Under the pieces are notes generated by a model, which saw only the letters and a program-made list of their open reading frames with translations, had not been told where the DNA came from and made no database searches. The translations under genes were made by a program, and so were the position numbers. A stretch of DNA of 64,000 nucleotides from Actinomycetes bacterium (GTDB lineage: Bacteria > Actinomycetota > Coriobacteriia > Coriobacteriales > Eggerthellaceae): positions 1 to 64,000 of the forward strand of contig JAEXAI010000020.1 in NCBI GenBank assembly GCA_023394615.1, written 5' to 3'. This document shows, piece after piece, positions 50,884 to 58,234 of the stretch (positions within the stretch are counted from its first letter, which is position 1; each line of letters begins with the position of its first letter).

Positions 50884-51423
50884 ATGGAATTGAAGGGAAC
50901 TCAGACCGAGAAGAACCTGCAGACGGCGTTCGCTGGCGAATCGCAGGCTCATACGAAGTACGAGTATTATGCGAGCCAGGCGAAAAAGGACGGGTACACG
51001 CAGATTCAGAATATTTTCTTGGAGACTTCGAAAAACGAGAAAGAACATGCGAAGCTGTGGTTCAAGGCACTGAATGGCGGAGCGGTTCCCGAGACTTCTG
51101 ACAACCTGCTTGATGCCGCAAATGGCGAGCACTATGAGTGGACCGAGATGTACGCTGAGTTTGCCGAGACTGCGCGTAAAGAGGGCTTTGCTGATCTGGC
51201 CGAGCTGTTCGACGGTGTTGCCGGAGTGGAAAAAGAGCACGAGGAGCGCTATCGCAAGCTGATTGAGCGCATCGAAGCTGGAGAGGTATTCCAGCGCGAA
51301 GGCGTTTACGCTTGGAAGTGCAACAACTGCGGTCATATTCATATTGGCAAAGAGGCCCCGATGGTCTGCCCGGTATGCAACCATCCTCGCGAGTACTTTG
51401 AAATCCGCGCCGAAAACTACTAA
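50884..51423 (+). CDS. rbr: Rubrerythrin
   Basis: 179 aa from the ATG at 50884 (AAAGGAG 8 nt upstream); an upstream in-frame extension is untranslated leader containing TATAAT at 50841. Ferritin-like diiron domain: GESQAHTKYEYYASQ, ETSKNEKEHAKLWFKAL (ExxH), ETARKEGFADLAELF, GVEKEHEERYRKL (ExxH). C-terminal rubredoxin domain with CNNCGHIHIG and CPVCNHP holding one Fe. Reduces hydrogen peroxide in the anaerobic cytoplasm with electrons via its rubredoxin. A dyad at 50780-50805 and a terminator at 51447 make it a single-gene unit. Confidence 0.96.
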   Translation: MELKGTQTEKNLQTAFAGESQAHTKYEYYASQAKKDGYTQIQNIFLETSKNEKEHAKLWFKALNGGAVPETSDNLLDAANGEHYEWTEMYAEFAETARKEGFADLAELFDGVAGVEKEHEERYRKLIERIEAGEVFQREGVYAWKCNNCGHIHIGKEAPMVCPVCNHPREYFEIRAENY

Positions 51424-51446
51424 GCTGTTTTCAGGTATGAACCCAT

Positions 51447-51484
51447 AGCGCGCCGACGATTGAAAGTCGACGCGCTTTCTTTTG
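51447..51484 (+). terminator. Terminator of rubrerythrin
   Basis: AGCGCGCCGAC (51447-51457) pairs with GTCGACGCGCT (51466-51476) with one mismatch and an 8-nt loop, followed by TTCTTTTG. Confidence 0.8.
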
Positions 51485-51577
51485 TGCGATTCGCCAACTC
51501 GGCGATGAGCATTTGAAAGAATCGGGACACATGCCAAACATCGGTGCGCAATGAGTGTGTTTGTTGGCACAGCATTC

Positions 51578-51674
51578 TGTGGGACTCAGTAGAAATCCCA
51601 CAATTTATGGGATTTGTTTCATGTTATGCAACGCTTTCGCATAAGACGTGTTACATATGAAAAACCATGTAACA
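51578..51674 (+). promoter_or_regulatory. Set of inverted repeats upstream of the hydrogenase operon
   Basis: Within about 370 gene-free bases (51424-51794) four perfect dyads occur. TGTGGGA/TCCCACA (51578-51584 and 51596-51602). AAATCCCA/TGGGATTT (51593-51600 and 51608-51615), sharing TCCCA with the first so only one can form. TTATGC/GCATAA (51624-51629 and 51639-51644). TGTTACAT/ATGTAACA (51649-51656 and 51667-51674). The last has 8-bp arms and a 10-nt spacer, as for a dimeric regulator. No clear -35/-10 pair was found downstream. Confidence 0.6.
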
Positions 51675-51794
51675 ATTTCGAACCATTTGCGGTATTTTAT
51701 CTGCAATTGGCTTGCGAATGGGGTGCTAACATGCCTGCGTTGTTGCAAAATACTTATATCTAATCGTTCGAGCTACACCCAAGGAGGTGTGCAC

Positions 51795-53120
51795 ATGGAA
51801 AATGAGGCCACCGCAACAGAGTTCGAGAGCATGTTGTCGGCGCGCGGAGTATCGCGCCGTAGCTTCATGAAGCTCTGTGGCGCTGTGGTGGCAGCAGCCG
51901 GGTTATCCCAGCTGACTGTACCTCAGGTTGCCCAGGCCCTCGAAGAATCTGTGATTGGCGCAAAGGAGGGAAATCTCTATCCGGTTATCTGGATGGAGGG
52001 CGCATCCTGCACCGGTTGCACTGAGGCTTTCGCACAAATCGAAGAGCCTGATCCAGCGACCGTCGTTTTGGAGATGATTTCACTCAACTACAACGAGACG
52101 CTTTCTGCGGCAGCAGGCTGGTCGATGGAAGAGGCCAAGACTCAGACCATCGAAGCTGGTAATTATCTGCTCGTGTACGAAGGCGCCCTGCTGGAAGGCT
52201 GGAATGGCCAAGCGCTTCGCATTGCTGGTGAGACCGGCGTCGAGCTGTTCGTTGAAGCTGCCAAGAGCGCAAATGCTGTCGTCGCTCTGGGATCGTGCGC
52301 GGTCAACGGAGGTTGGATGGGCGCGAACCCGAATTCATCGGATGCACTGGGTTGCCAAAAGTATATGAAGAAGGTTGGCATCAACACTCCGGTCGTCAAC
52401 ATTCCGGGATGTCCCGCTAACCCCGAATGGCTCGTCGCCGTTTTGGTTGACGTTGTCATGCTGAAAGCGCTTCCCGCGCTGAATGCAGAGAACAAACCAT
52501 CTCAGATCTTCGACCAGACGGTGCATGACAATTGCCAGCGTCGCGGTCATTTTGAGAACGGCGAATTCGTCTACCAGTTCGGCAGCAAAGAGGAAAAGGC
52601 TGGCTATTGCCTGTATGCAATGGGTTGCCGCGGTCCTCAGACGAAAGCGAACTGCGGTGTGGTTCGTTTCAACAACCGTCGTAGCTGGTGCGTCGAGGCT
52701 GGAGCACCGTGTATCGGTTGCTGCGAGGCCAACCCCAACGACCCAGGTGACAACTGGGTAGAGGTGAACACCCCGTTCTATTCCCGTCATCGCGACCTTC
52801 GCATCGGCGGCTGGCACTTCCAGCCTGAGACCGTTTGCTTGGTGGTCACCGCCATCGTGGCAGGCTGCCTCGTCATCCATGGCTTTGGCATCAAAGCTTC
52901 AGGCCGCATGAAGGGCAAGGTCCGCTACGAGGAGAAACGTGCTTGGGATGTGAAGCATCCTGACAACATGATTGCCGACTACAGCGAACCGAAGACCATC
53001 ATCAATGAAGACGGTACGACCCAAGAGGTTTCCGCCGAAGAGTTCGAAAAGATGGAGCAGGCTGCTTTTGAGAAAACGGCCAGCGACATCGACAATAAGA
53101 AGAAGGGAGGCCAGCAATAA
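51795..53120 (+). CDS. hyaA: [NiFe] hydrogenase small subunit
   Basis: 441 aa from the ATG at 51795 (AAGGAGG, 7-nt spacing). Tat signal SRRSFMKLCGAVVAAAGLS (residues 20-38). Proximal-cluster motif C72-T-G-C75 in MEGASCTGCTEAF, then VVALGSCAVNGG and NIPGCPANPEWL. Medial/distal cluster Cys lie in HDNCQRRGHF, GYCLYAMGCRGPQTKANC and CIGCCEANP. The Cys-rich double change (CTCC) of O2-tolerant enzymes is absent, so a standard oxygen-sensitive 4Fe-4S proximal cluster is expected. A C-terminal membrane helix (about 357-377, TVCLVVTAIVAGCLVIHGFGI) and a charged tail of about 65 residues follow. Group 1 membrane-bound uptake type. The letter-name is by analogy. Confidence 0.93.
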   Translation: MENEATATEFESMLSARGVSRRSFMKLCGAVVAAAGLSQLTVPQVAQALEESVIGAKEGNLYPVIWMEGASCTGCTEAFAQIEEPDPATVVLEMISLNYNETLSAAAGWSMEEAKTQTIEAGNYLLVYEGALLEGWNGQALRIAGETGVELFVEAAKSANAVVALGSCAVNGGWMGANPNSSDALGCQKYMKKVGINTPVVNIPGCPANPEWLVAVLVDVVMLKALPALNAENKPSQIFDQTVHDNCQRRGHFENGEFVYQFGSKEEKAGYCLYAMGCRGPQTKANCGVVRFNNRRSWCVEAGAPCIGCCEANPNDPGDNWVEVNTPFYSRHRDLRIGGWHFQPETVCLVVTAIVAGCLVIHGFGIKASGRMKGKVRYEEKRAWDVKHPDNMIADYSEPKTIINEDGTTQEVSAEEFEKMEQAAFEKTASDIDNKKKGGQQ

Positions 53121-54766
53121 TGACGCGTTCCATTATTGACCCGATCACCCGTATCGAAGGCCATCTGCGCGTTGAGATGGAAGTCGAAGACGGCGTCGTC
53201 TCCGATGCATGGGTTTCCGGCGGCTGCTTCCGTGGCATGGAGTTGGTCGTTCGTGACCGCACGCCTGAAGATGCTGCTCAGATTGTGCAGCGCATCTGCG
53301 GTGTTTGCCCGGTATCCCACGCACACGCATCCACGCTCGCGGCGGAAAAAGCCTACGGCATCACCATTTCAAACAACGCACGTATCATTCGCAACCTCAT
53401 CGAGGGCGCTCAGTTCCTGCACAGCCACATCCTGTGGTTCTACAACTTGGCCGCGCTTGACTATGTGAATCCTTTAAACGGGCTCACGGCGGATCCTGCG
53501 GATGCTGCCGATCTGGCAACCGCTGCCGGCACGTCGCAGCACACCGATTTCAAGGCCCTCAAAGAGCGCCTGACGAAGTTTGCAGAAAACAAGCAGTTGT
53601 CCATTTTCAGCGGCAACTGGTTCGATTCCGAAAACGGCTCGGGCTACAAGCTTCCGCCAGCGCTTGATTTGCTGCTGACCTCGCATTATCTCGAGGCTTT
53701 GAGCATGCAGGCCAAGTCTTCTGAGATTGCTGGTCTGCTGGGCGGCAAGATGCCGCATGTTATGACCATCACTCCTGGTGGCACGACTTTCTATCCCACC
53801 GAGGAAAAGCTCGATGATTTGTGGGCTATGGTCAACGAGGTGTACAACTGGGTTGCTGGCACTATGGTGCAGGACACCATCGCGCTGGTACCGTATTACA
53901 AAGAAGCGCTTTCCTTTGGCAAAGGCTGCGGCCGTTACCTCGCTTGGGGCGTTTTCGAGGACCCGACGTTTGAGATGAACAAGCGTTATCTGCCCGCTGG
54001 CATTTTGGGCGATGGCTTGAAGCTATCCGACGTTGACGAGTCGAAGATCTCCGAGTACGTGGGTCATTCTTGGTATGAAGGCGATTCCGATTTGAACCCG
54101 CGTCAGGGCGAGACGAAACCGAAATATACCGATTACAACGTAAACGACCGCTACACGTGGTCGAAGGCCCCCTCTTACGATGGCAAATGCTACGAGGCTG
54201 GCGGATTCTCCCGCTTGCTGGTGGCTTATAGCCGCAACGTGCCGTTTGTGGTGCAGCAGATTGACGGTCTGTTGGAAACGCTTGGCGTTCCCGGCAAGCT
54301 GGAAGTGCTGCAGTCTACATTGGGTCGTACCGGTGCTCGTCAGATTGAGACGCTCTATGTGGCCACGCTGATGAAGCAGTGGACCAAAGAGCTCATCGAG
54401 GCCATCAAGGGCGGCGATTCGGAGTACTTCCGTCCCGCCACCAACAAGACCGGCCAAGGCACGGGCTTCTGGGAAGCCCCGCGTGGTGCCCTGTATCACA
54501 CCGAAAAGGTCACCAACGGCAAGATCGACGATTATCAGATTATCATTCCGACTACGTGGAATATCGCGCCGCATGATCGCAGTGGAGAGCCCGGTCCTAT
54601 GGAGCAGGCACTTATCGGCAACCCCGTTACCGATATCGAAAAGCCGATCAACGCGCTGCGTACCGTCCATAGCTTCGACCCCTGCACCGCTTGCGCAGTG
54701 CATATCACCGAGCCGAAGACGGGCAAATCGTTCCACACGGTCACCAGCCCTTGGGGGGTGAAGTAA
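53120..54766 (+). CDS. hyaB: [NiFe] hydrogenase large subunit
   Basis: 548 aa. Starts within the small-subunit stop (TAATG). N-terminal DPITRIEGHLRVEMEVEDG and R-C60-G-V-C63 (RICGVCPVSHAHAS); C-terminal nickel ligands C522 and C525 in SFDPCTACAVH. A 20-residue tail after H528 is the part removed by the maturation protease encoded downstream. Holds the Ni-Fe(CN)2CO site; splits H2 in the Tat-exported heterodimer. Hyp assembly genes are not in the window. Confidence 0.96.
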   Translation: MTRSIIDPITRIEGHLRVEMEVEDGVVSDAWVSGGCFRGMELVVRDRTPEDAAQIVQRICGVCPVSHAHASTLAAEKAYGITISNNARIIRNLIEGAQFLHSHILWFYNLAALDYVNPLNGLTADPADAADLATAAGTSQHTDFKALKERLTKFAENKQLSIFSGNWFDSENGSGYKLPPALDLLLTSHYLEALSMQAKSSEIAGLLGGKMPHVMTITPGGTTFYPTEEKLDDLWAMVNEVYNWVAGTMVQDTIALVPYYKEALSFGKGCGRYLAWGVFEDPTFEMNKRYLPAGILGDGLKLSDVDESKISEYVGHSWYEGDSDLNPRQGETKPKYTDYNVNDRYTWSKAPSYDGKCYEAGGFSRLLVAYSRNVPFVVQQIDGLLETLGVPGKLEVLQSTLGRTGARQIETLYVATLMKQWTKELIEAIKGGDSEYFRPATNKTGQGTGFWEAPRGALYHTEKVTNGKIDDYQIIIPTTWNIAPHDRSGEPGPMEQALIGNPVTDIEKPINALRTVHSFDPCTACAVHITEPKTGKSFHTVTSPWGVK

Positions 54767-54767
54767 C

Positions 54768-55457
54768 ATGGCAGAAATGGCACATTACCGCGAGGCTCAT
54801 CCGCTTCCGTTCGTCATTACCCACTATATCAACTTGGTATGCATGTGTCTTTTGATTATCACGGGATTCAATATCCACTTCCCGTATTGGGCCGGTTTCA
54901 TGGGAATGGCCCGCGGCATCCATGTATTCTGCGGCATCATCATCACCATCAACGTGATTGTCCGTATCATCATGGCTTTCACCATTGAGTCCGCACCAGC
55001 AAACGGCACGCGCCAGACGCAGAAGGACTACAAGTCCTGGCTGCCTCAGGCCGACAACCGCCATCAGTTCGGTGCATGGATTAAGTTCTACCTGTTCGTG
55101 AAAAAGGACCATCCTCTGGCTGGCAAGTTCGGCGTGCCTCAGAAGATTAGCTATTGCCTGATTCCGATTCTCCTGCTGTTCATGGCCTACACCGGATTCT
55201 GCCTGTGGGTTCCCACGTCCACGTGGGGGATTTTCGCTGCTGGCACCGCTGCTTTCGGCGGCATCATGAGCGTTCGTATCATCCACTACTTCTTTATGTT
55301 CATATTCATCATCTTTATGATGATCCATATCTACATGGCCATTATCGAAGGCGGCTTCCCGCTGCTGAAGATGATGTTTGCCCGCAAGGAGCATGAGGGT
55401 CTCACCTACGACATCAACACGCATGACGTAGCCGGTGAAGACAAGAGCATCAAATAG
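54768..55457 (+). CDS. hyaC: Hydrogenase b-type cytochrome subunit
   Basis: 229 aa. Four membrane helices: HPLPFVITHYINLVCMCLLIITGF, ARGIHVFCGIIITINVIVRIIMAF, ISYCLIPILLLFMAYTGFCLW, RIIHYFFMFIFIIFMMIHIYMAI. Heme-ligand His candidates are H20 and H53 in the first two helices and the HYFF and MIHIY histidines in the last. Passes electrons from the exported small subunit to the quinone pool. One base after the large-subunit stop. Strong terminator follows. Confidence 0.92.
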   Translation: MAEMAHYREAHPLPFVITHYINLVCMCLLIITGFNIHFPYWAGFMGMARGIHVFCGIIITINVIVRIIMAFTIESAPANGTRQTQKDYKSWLPQADNRHQFGAWIKFYLFVKKDHPLAGKFGVPQKISYCLIPILLLFMAYTGFCLWVPTSTWGIFAAGTAAFGGIMSVRIIHYFFMFIFIIFMMIHIYMAIIEGGFPLLKMMFARKEHEGLTYDINTHDVAGEDKSIK

Positions 55458-55485
55458 CTCAAGTCCCGTCATCGAATGTATGCAT

Positions 55486-55516
55486 GGAAGGACCTGCAAA
55501 TGCGGGTCCTTCCTTT
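55486..55516 (+). terminator. Strong terminator after hydrogenase cytochrome b
   Basis: GGAAGGACC (55486-55494) pairs perfectly with GGTCCTTCC (55505-55513), extended by TGC/GCG to 12 bp, with the tetraloop AAAT and TTT after. It ends the structural operon. A TATAAT (55516-55521) directly behind may start the next unit. Confidence 0.85.
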
Positions 55517-55568
55517 ATAATGGCAGAGCAGTGAATCCCCGCAAACCGGGTGAGTTCGAAAGGTGAAT

Positions 55569-56006
55569 ATGAGCGATTACGATGGCCTCTCAGATAAAGA
55601 GGTCGAAGCGGAAAGAAAATTTTTGGAAGGAGTGCCCACGCTGAACATGGGCGCGCTTTTCCTGCCCCCTATATGGGGGCCGGCACATGGCATGTGGGCG
55701 ACGATTCTATGGTATCCGGTGTGGCTTTTGGCGGACAACTGCTTTTACATGGCATATAGTGCTCCTACTACCGCGAGCATCATTATCGCTTTAGTGGTAG
55801 GCATCGTGCTTACTGTGGTTACGTTCCTGTTTGCGCGTCTGAGCCAGCCTTTTGCCATGCATCGGGCGATAGACCAGAAGGGCAAGACGAAGGCGGAGTA
55901 CCTGAGGACTGAACGCATCTGGACGATTGCGTCGGTTGTGGCCGGATGCATCATGATTGCAGCGGCCACCTATTACAATGTCGCCGTTCGCCCGATGATG
56001 GGGTAG
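55569..56006 (+). CDS. Small membrane protein in hydrogenase locus
   Basis: 145 aa from the ATG at 55569 (AAAGGTG 5 nt upstream). Soluble N terminus (SDYDGLSDKEVEAERKFLEG), a conserved-looking NMGALFLPPIWGPAHGMWATILWYPVWLL segment, and helices TASIIIALVVGIVLTVVTFLF and IWTIASVVAGCIMIAAATYY: three membrane spans. The GALFLPPIWGPAHG motif recalls small integral proteins of Gram-positive bacteria with an FLPPIWG turn. A terminator separates it from the cytochrome gene, and it is 6 nt before the hydrogenase protease. A role in maturation or membrane assembly is possible, but no family function is known. Confidence 0.7.
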   Translation: MSDYDGLSDKEVEAERKFLEGVPTLNMGALFLPPIWGPAHGMWATILWYPVWLLADNCFYMAYSAPTTASIIIALVVGIVLTVVTFLFARLSQPFAMHRAIDQKGKTKAEYLRTERIWTIASVVAGCIMIAAATYYNVAVRPMMG

Positions 56007-56012
56007 CGAATC

Positions 56013-56636
56013 GTGTTCGATAAAGATATGGGCGATACGTCTGCACCCGACAAGCCTCTCGCACCCGCACCTATGCCTGCAGCCGACAAGCCTCCCGCAC
56101 CCGCGATAGCGGTTTTCTGCGTTGGTAGCACGCTGATGCTCGACGACGGCTTGGGACCTGCGGTATACCAGGAAATGCAAGTCTATGATTGCGAGCCTCC
56201 TGTTGATTTCTTCGATGTGGGCTGCATGAGTTTGGATTATTTGAATGCCGTAGAAAAATACGACCTGATCATTACCGTGGATGCGCTTGACGGCACTGAA
56301 AGCGATCCGGGAACCATTTTTCGTTTCGACCCCGATGATATGGCCCGTCGCAGCCCTGGCACTCAGTCGCTGCATGATTTGAAGCTCTCTGACCTCTTTG
56401 ATTCCGCTATTTTGCTTGGCTATACCGCGCGTGGCGTGTGCTTGGGGATGCAAGTGCAGAATTCCTCGCCCGCCCAAGTGACGGTGGGGCTCACCCCGCC
56501 AGTTTATGAGAAACTGGCCGACTTGGTGGATTGCGTGCTGGCCGAGCTGGTAGGCGCAGGCGTGCAAGTAACTGAACGCGAGACGGGCAAGCTTGTTGAA
56601 CCGGGATTTCACCATACGCTTAAATCCGACGGGTGA
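56013..56636 (+). CDS. hyaD: Hydrogenase maturation protease
   Basis: 207 aa. HycI/HyaD/HupD peptidase fold from residue 32: IAVFCVGSTLMLDDGLGPAVYQEM, where a Glu/Asp after the glycine-rich turn binds nickel; FFDVGCMSLDYL; LIITVDALDGTESDPGTIFRF; GTQSLHDLKLSDLF with the His ligand; AQVTVGLTPPVYEKL. It cleaves the C-terminal tail of the large subunit after nickel insertion. Residues 1-30 are an extra Pro/Ala-rich tail with a duplicated ADKPxAPA segment. Start GTG at 56013, or ATG at 56028; both precede the duplicated part. Confidence 0.9.
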   Translation: MFDKDMGDTSAPDKPLAPAPMPAADKPPAPAIAVFCVGSTLMLDDGLGPAVYQEMQVYDCEPPVDFFDVGCMSLDYLNAVEKYDLIITVDALDGTESDPGTIFRFDPDDMARRSPGTQSLHDLKLSDLFDSAILLGYTARGVCLGMQVQNSSPAQVTVGLTPPVYEKLADLVDCVLAELVGAGVQVTERETGKLVEPGFHHTLKSDG

Positions 56637-57317
56637 TGATTGCATCGGCGTTTCTGCGAGGTGCCTCCTGCAGGCCTCGAGGTGTCTTCTATGGGCTGTG
56701 AACCCATGATTTCAAGTCCTTTTGCGATTTCAAAACAGGATAACGGCGAGTGAGCGAAGTAAAGTACGAACCCGATTTCCGCATGTCCAAGGGGGGGTCT
56801 CTTGCGACCTGCGGTTATGCGGGATTATTTTTTTGCCTGTCTCGTTTTTCCTGATTTAACGAGACTTATATACGACAGAGTCGTACTTTACTTCGTTTAC
56901 TTGGCTTTTTTCTGTTTTGAAATCGCAAAAACCTTCTGGAAGCAGAAATAAGCGTGATGTTGCCTGTGCGGGCGGGCCGATATGCCAACATCGATAATGC
57001 TTTCCGCTCAGCCAAAGCAAAGGTCTTCATTTGCTGCCTGAAATCCCAGATTCCTCTCGACTCGATTATTTTCGAGTAAAACTACTTCGCAATACGCGAT
57101 TTGCGTCTTTTTCTCAGCCCTATGCTCATCTGTGTAAAAAATTGTTTCTGCAATATGTAAATGAACAGGCATTATGGTAAAGCCTAAATTCTGGTTCTTG
57201 CAAATTTATGGGAATCCGACGTTTGCTAACGCAAAACGCGCATTGCGAAGTAATCCGAGCTTCGAAAAATCGAATCGGGCTTACAGAAATGTCGCATGTC
57301 GCTCTGCGATGGCGTTT
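56637..57317. other. 680-nt gene-free region
   Basis: No plausible gene on either strand. It holds the 211-bp inverted-repeat element (56720-56930), a short dyad ACTCGA/TCGAGT (57059-57076 region), and AT-rich text up to the nth stop. It is the longest non-coding stretch in the window. Confidence 0.7.
56720..56930. repeat. 211-bp inverted-repeat element with nested stems
   Basis: Arms of 50 bp (56720-56769 and 56881-56930) match at 43 of 50 positions. The outer 19 bp (TTTTGCGATTTCAAAACAG) and inner 14 bp (GAAGTAAAGTACGA) are perfect; mismatches sit in the middle. The 111-nt core has further pairing: CCGCAT (56779-56784) with ATGCGG (56817-56822) followed by ATTATTTTTTT, terminator-like; and GTCTCGTT (56839-56846) with AACGAGAC (56858-56865). 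A GGGGGGG run lies at 56791-56797. No coding capacity. Fits a MITE-like element or a structured RNA gene. Confidence 0.75.
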
Positions 57318-57974
57318 TCATTCTTTTGCTTCGGGGCACAAATCGGCAATGAAGCAGTCCGCACACTTCGGGCGTCGAGCGATGCAGAAATCGCGTCCAA
57401 AATGCACCCATTGATGATTGATGTACATCCAGTCTTGCTGAGGGTAGATTCTCAGCAGCGCGGCTTCGGTTTTCGCGGGCGTGTCGGCGGAGGGGCCGGC
57501 GAGGCGCAAACGGTGCGCTATGCGGAATACGTGGGTGTCCACGGCGATGCCTTGAGCATTTTTAAAGGCTTCACACATCACCACATTGGCCGTTTTGCGA
57601 CCGACGCCAGGGAGTTTCTGCAGCTGGTCGATGTCGTTGGGCACGATGCCACCGAATTCGGAAACAAGCATCTGCGCCATGCCAATCAGGTTGCGTGCCT
57701 TGGAGTGGAAAAAGCCCAACGGATGAATAATCTGCTCGACATCCTCGATATCGGCTGTGGCCATGGCTGCAGGGGTGCCGAAACGCTCGAAAAGCGCTGG
57801 CGTCACTTTGTTTACGGCCGCGTCGGTGCACTGGGCCGACAGTATGACCGAGCAGGTAAGCGTGTAGGGGTCGGTGTAGTCCAGCGAGCAGGCTCCTGCC
57901 CCGTAATGCTGTTGCATGCGCTCTTCGATTATTGCCGCGCGCTCTTTTTTGGCTTGTATCGTTTCTCGGGGCAT
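57318..57974 (-). CDS. nth: Endonuclease III
   Basis: 218 aa from the ATG at 57974 (AAGGAG 8 nt upstream); the longer frame to 58118 lacks an RBS. HhH-GPD fold: YTLTCSVILSAQCTDAAVNKV, hairpin LQKLPGVGRKTANVV with catalytic Lys, GIAVDTHVFRIAHRL with catalytic Asp. The 4Fe-4S ligands are C-x6-C-x2-C-x5-C in CIARRPKCADCFIADLC. Removes oxidised pyrimidines and nicks the abasic site. Divergent from mfd. It keeps the cluster that the MutY-like protein at 49859 lacks. Confidence 0.96.
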   Translation of the reverse strand: MPRETIQAKKERAAIIEERMQQHYGAGACSLDYTDPYTLTCSVILSAQCTDAAVNKVTPALFERFGTPAAMATADIEDVEQIIHPLGFFHSKARNLIGMAQMLVSEFGGIVPNDIDQLQKLPGVGRKTANVVMCEAFKNAQGIAVDTHVFRIAHRLRLAGPSADTPAKTEAALLRIYPQQDWMYINHQWVHFGRDFCIARRPKCADCFIADLCPEAKE

Positions 57975-58040
57975 ATCTGTCGCTCCTTGCATCGGTGCTA
58001 AACAAGTTGGTACAATCCTACCGCAAAAAAATGATTGGGG

Positions 58041-58060
58041 AGCCGCGACGAGCGGCTTTT
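58041..58060 (+). promoter_or_regulatory. Hairpin between nth and mfd
   Basis: AGCCGC (58041-58046) and GCGGCT (58052-58057) form a perfect 6-bp stem with loop GACGA, followed by TTT. On the plus strand it looks like an attenuator in the mfd leader. Confidence 0.4.
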
Positions 58061-58234
58061 CGTGCTGCTTTATGCTCGCTTCGCTTCGAATGAACAGGTC
58101 AAAAGGTCGAGCTGCCAACGGAAGCTGCTAAGTTGAAACCGCGCACGGCTACAGCCAACTGGCTTGAAAGCGCCCTGAGGTAATCAGGCAGGCGTGGAGT
58201 GTGAGCCAAAAAAGTGTGCTTGGGAAGGACGTAC

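Noticed and set aside
57174..58001. 275-aa plus-strand frame
   Set aside because: Lies antisense to nth, which has catalytic residues and an Fe-S motif; the plus frame has no recognisable fold or RBS.
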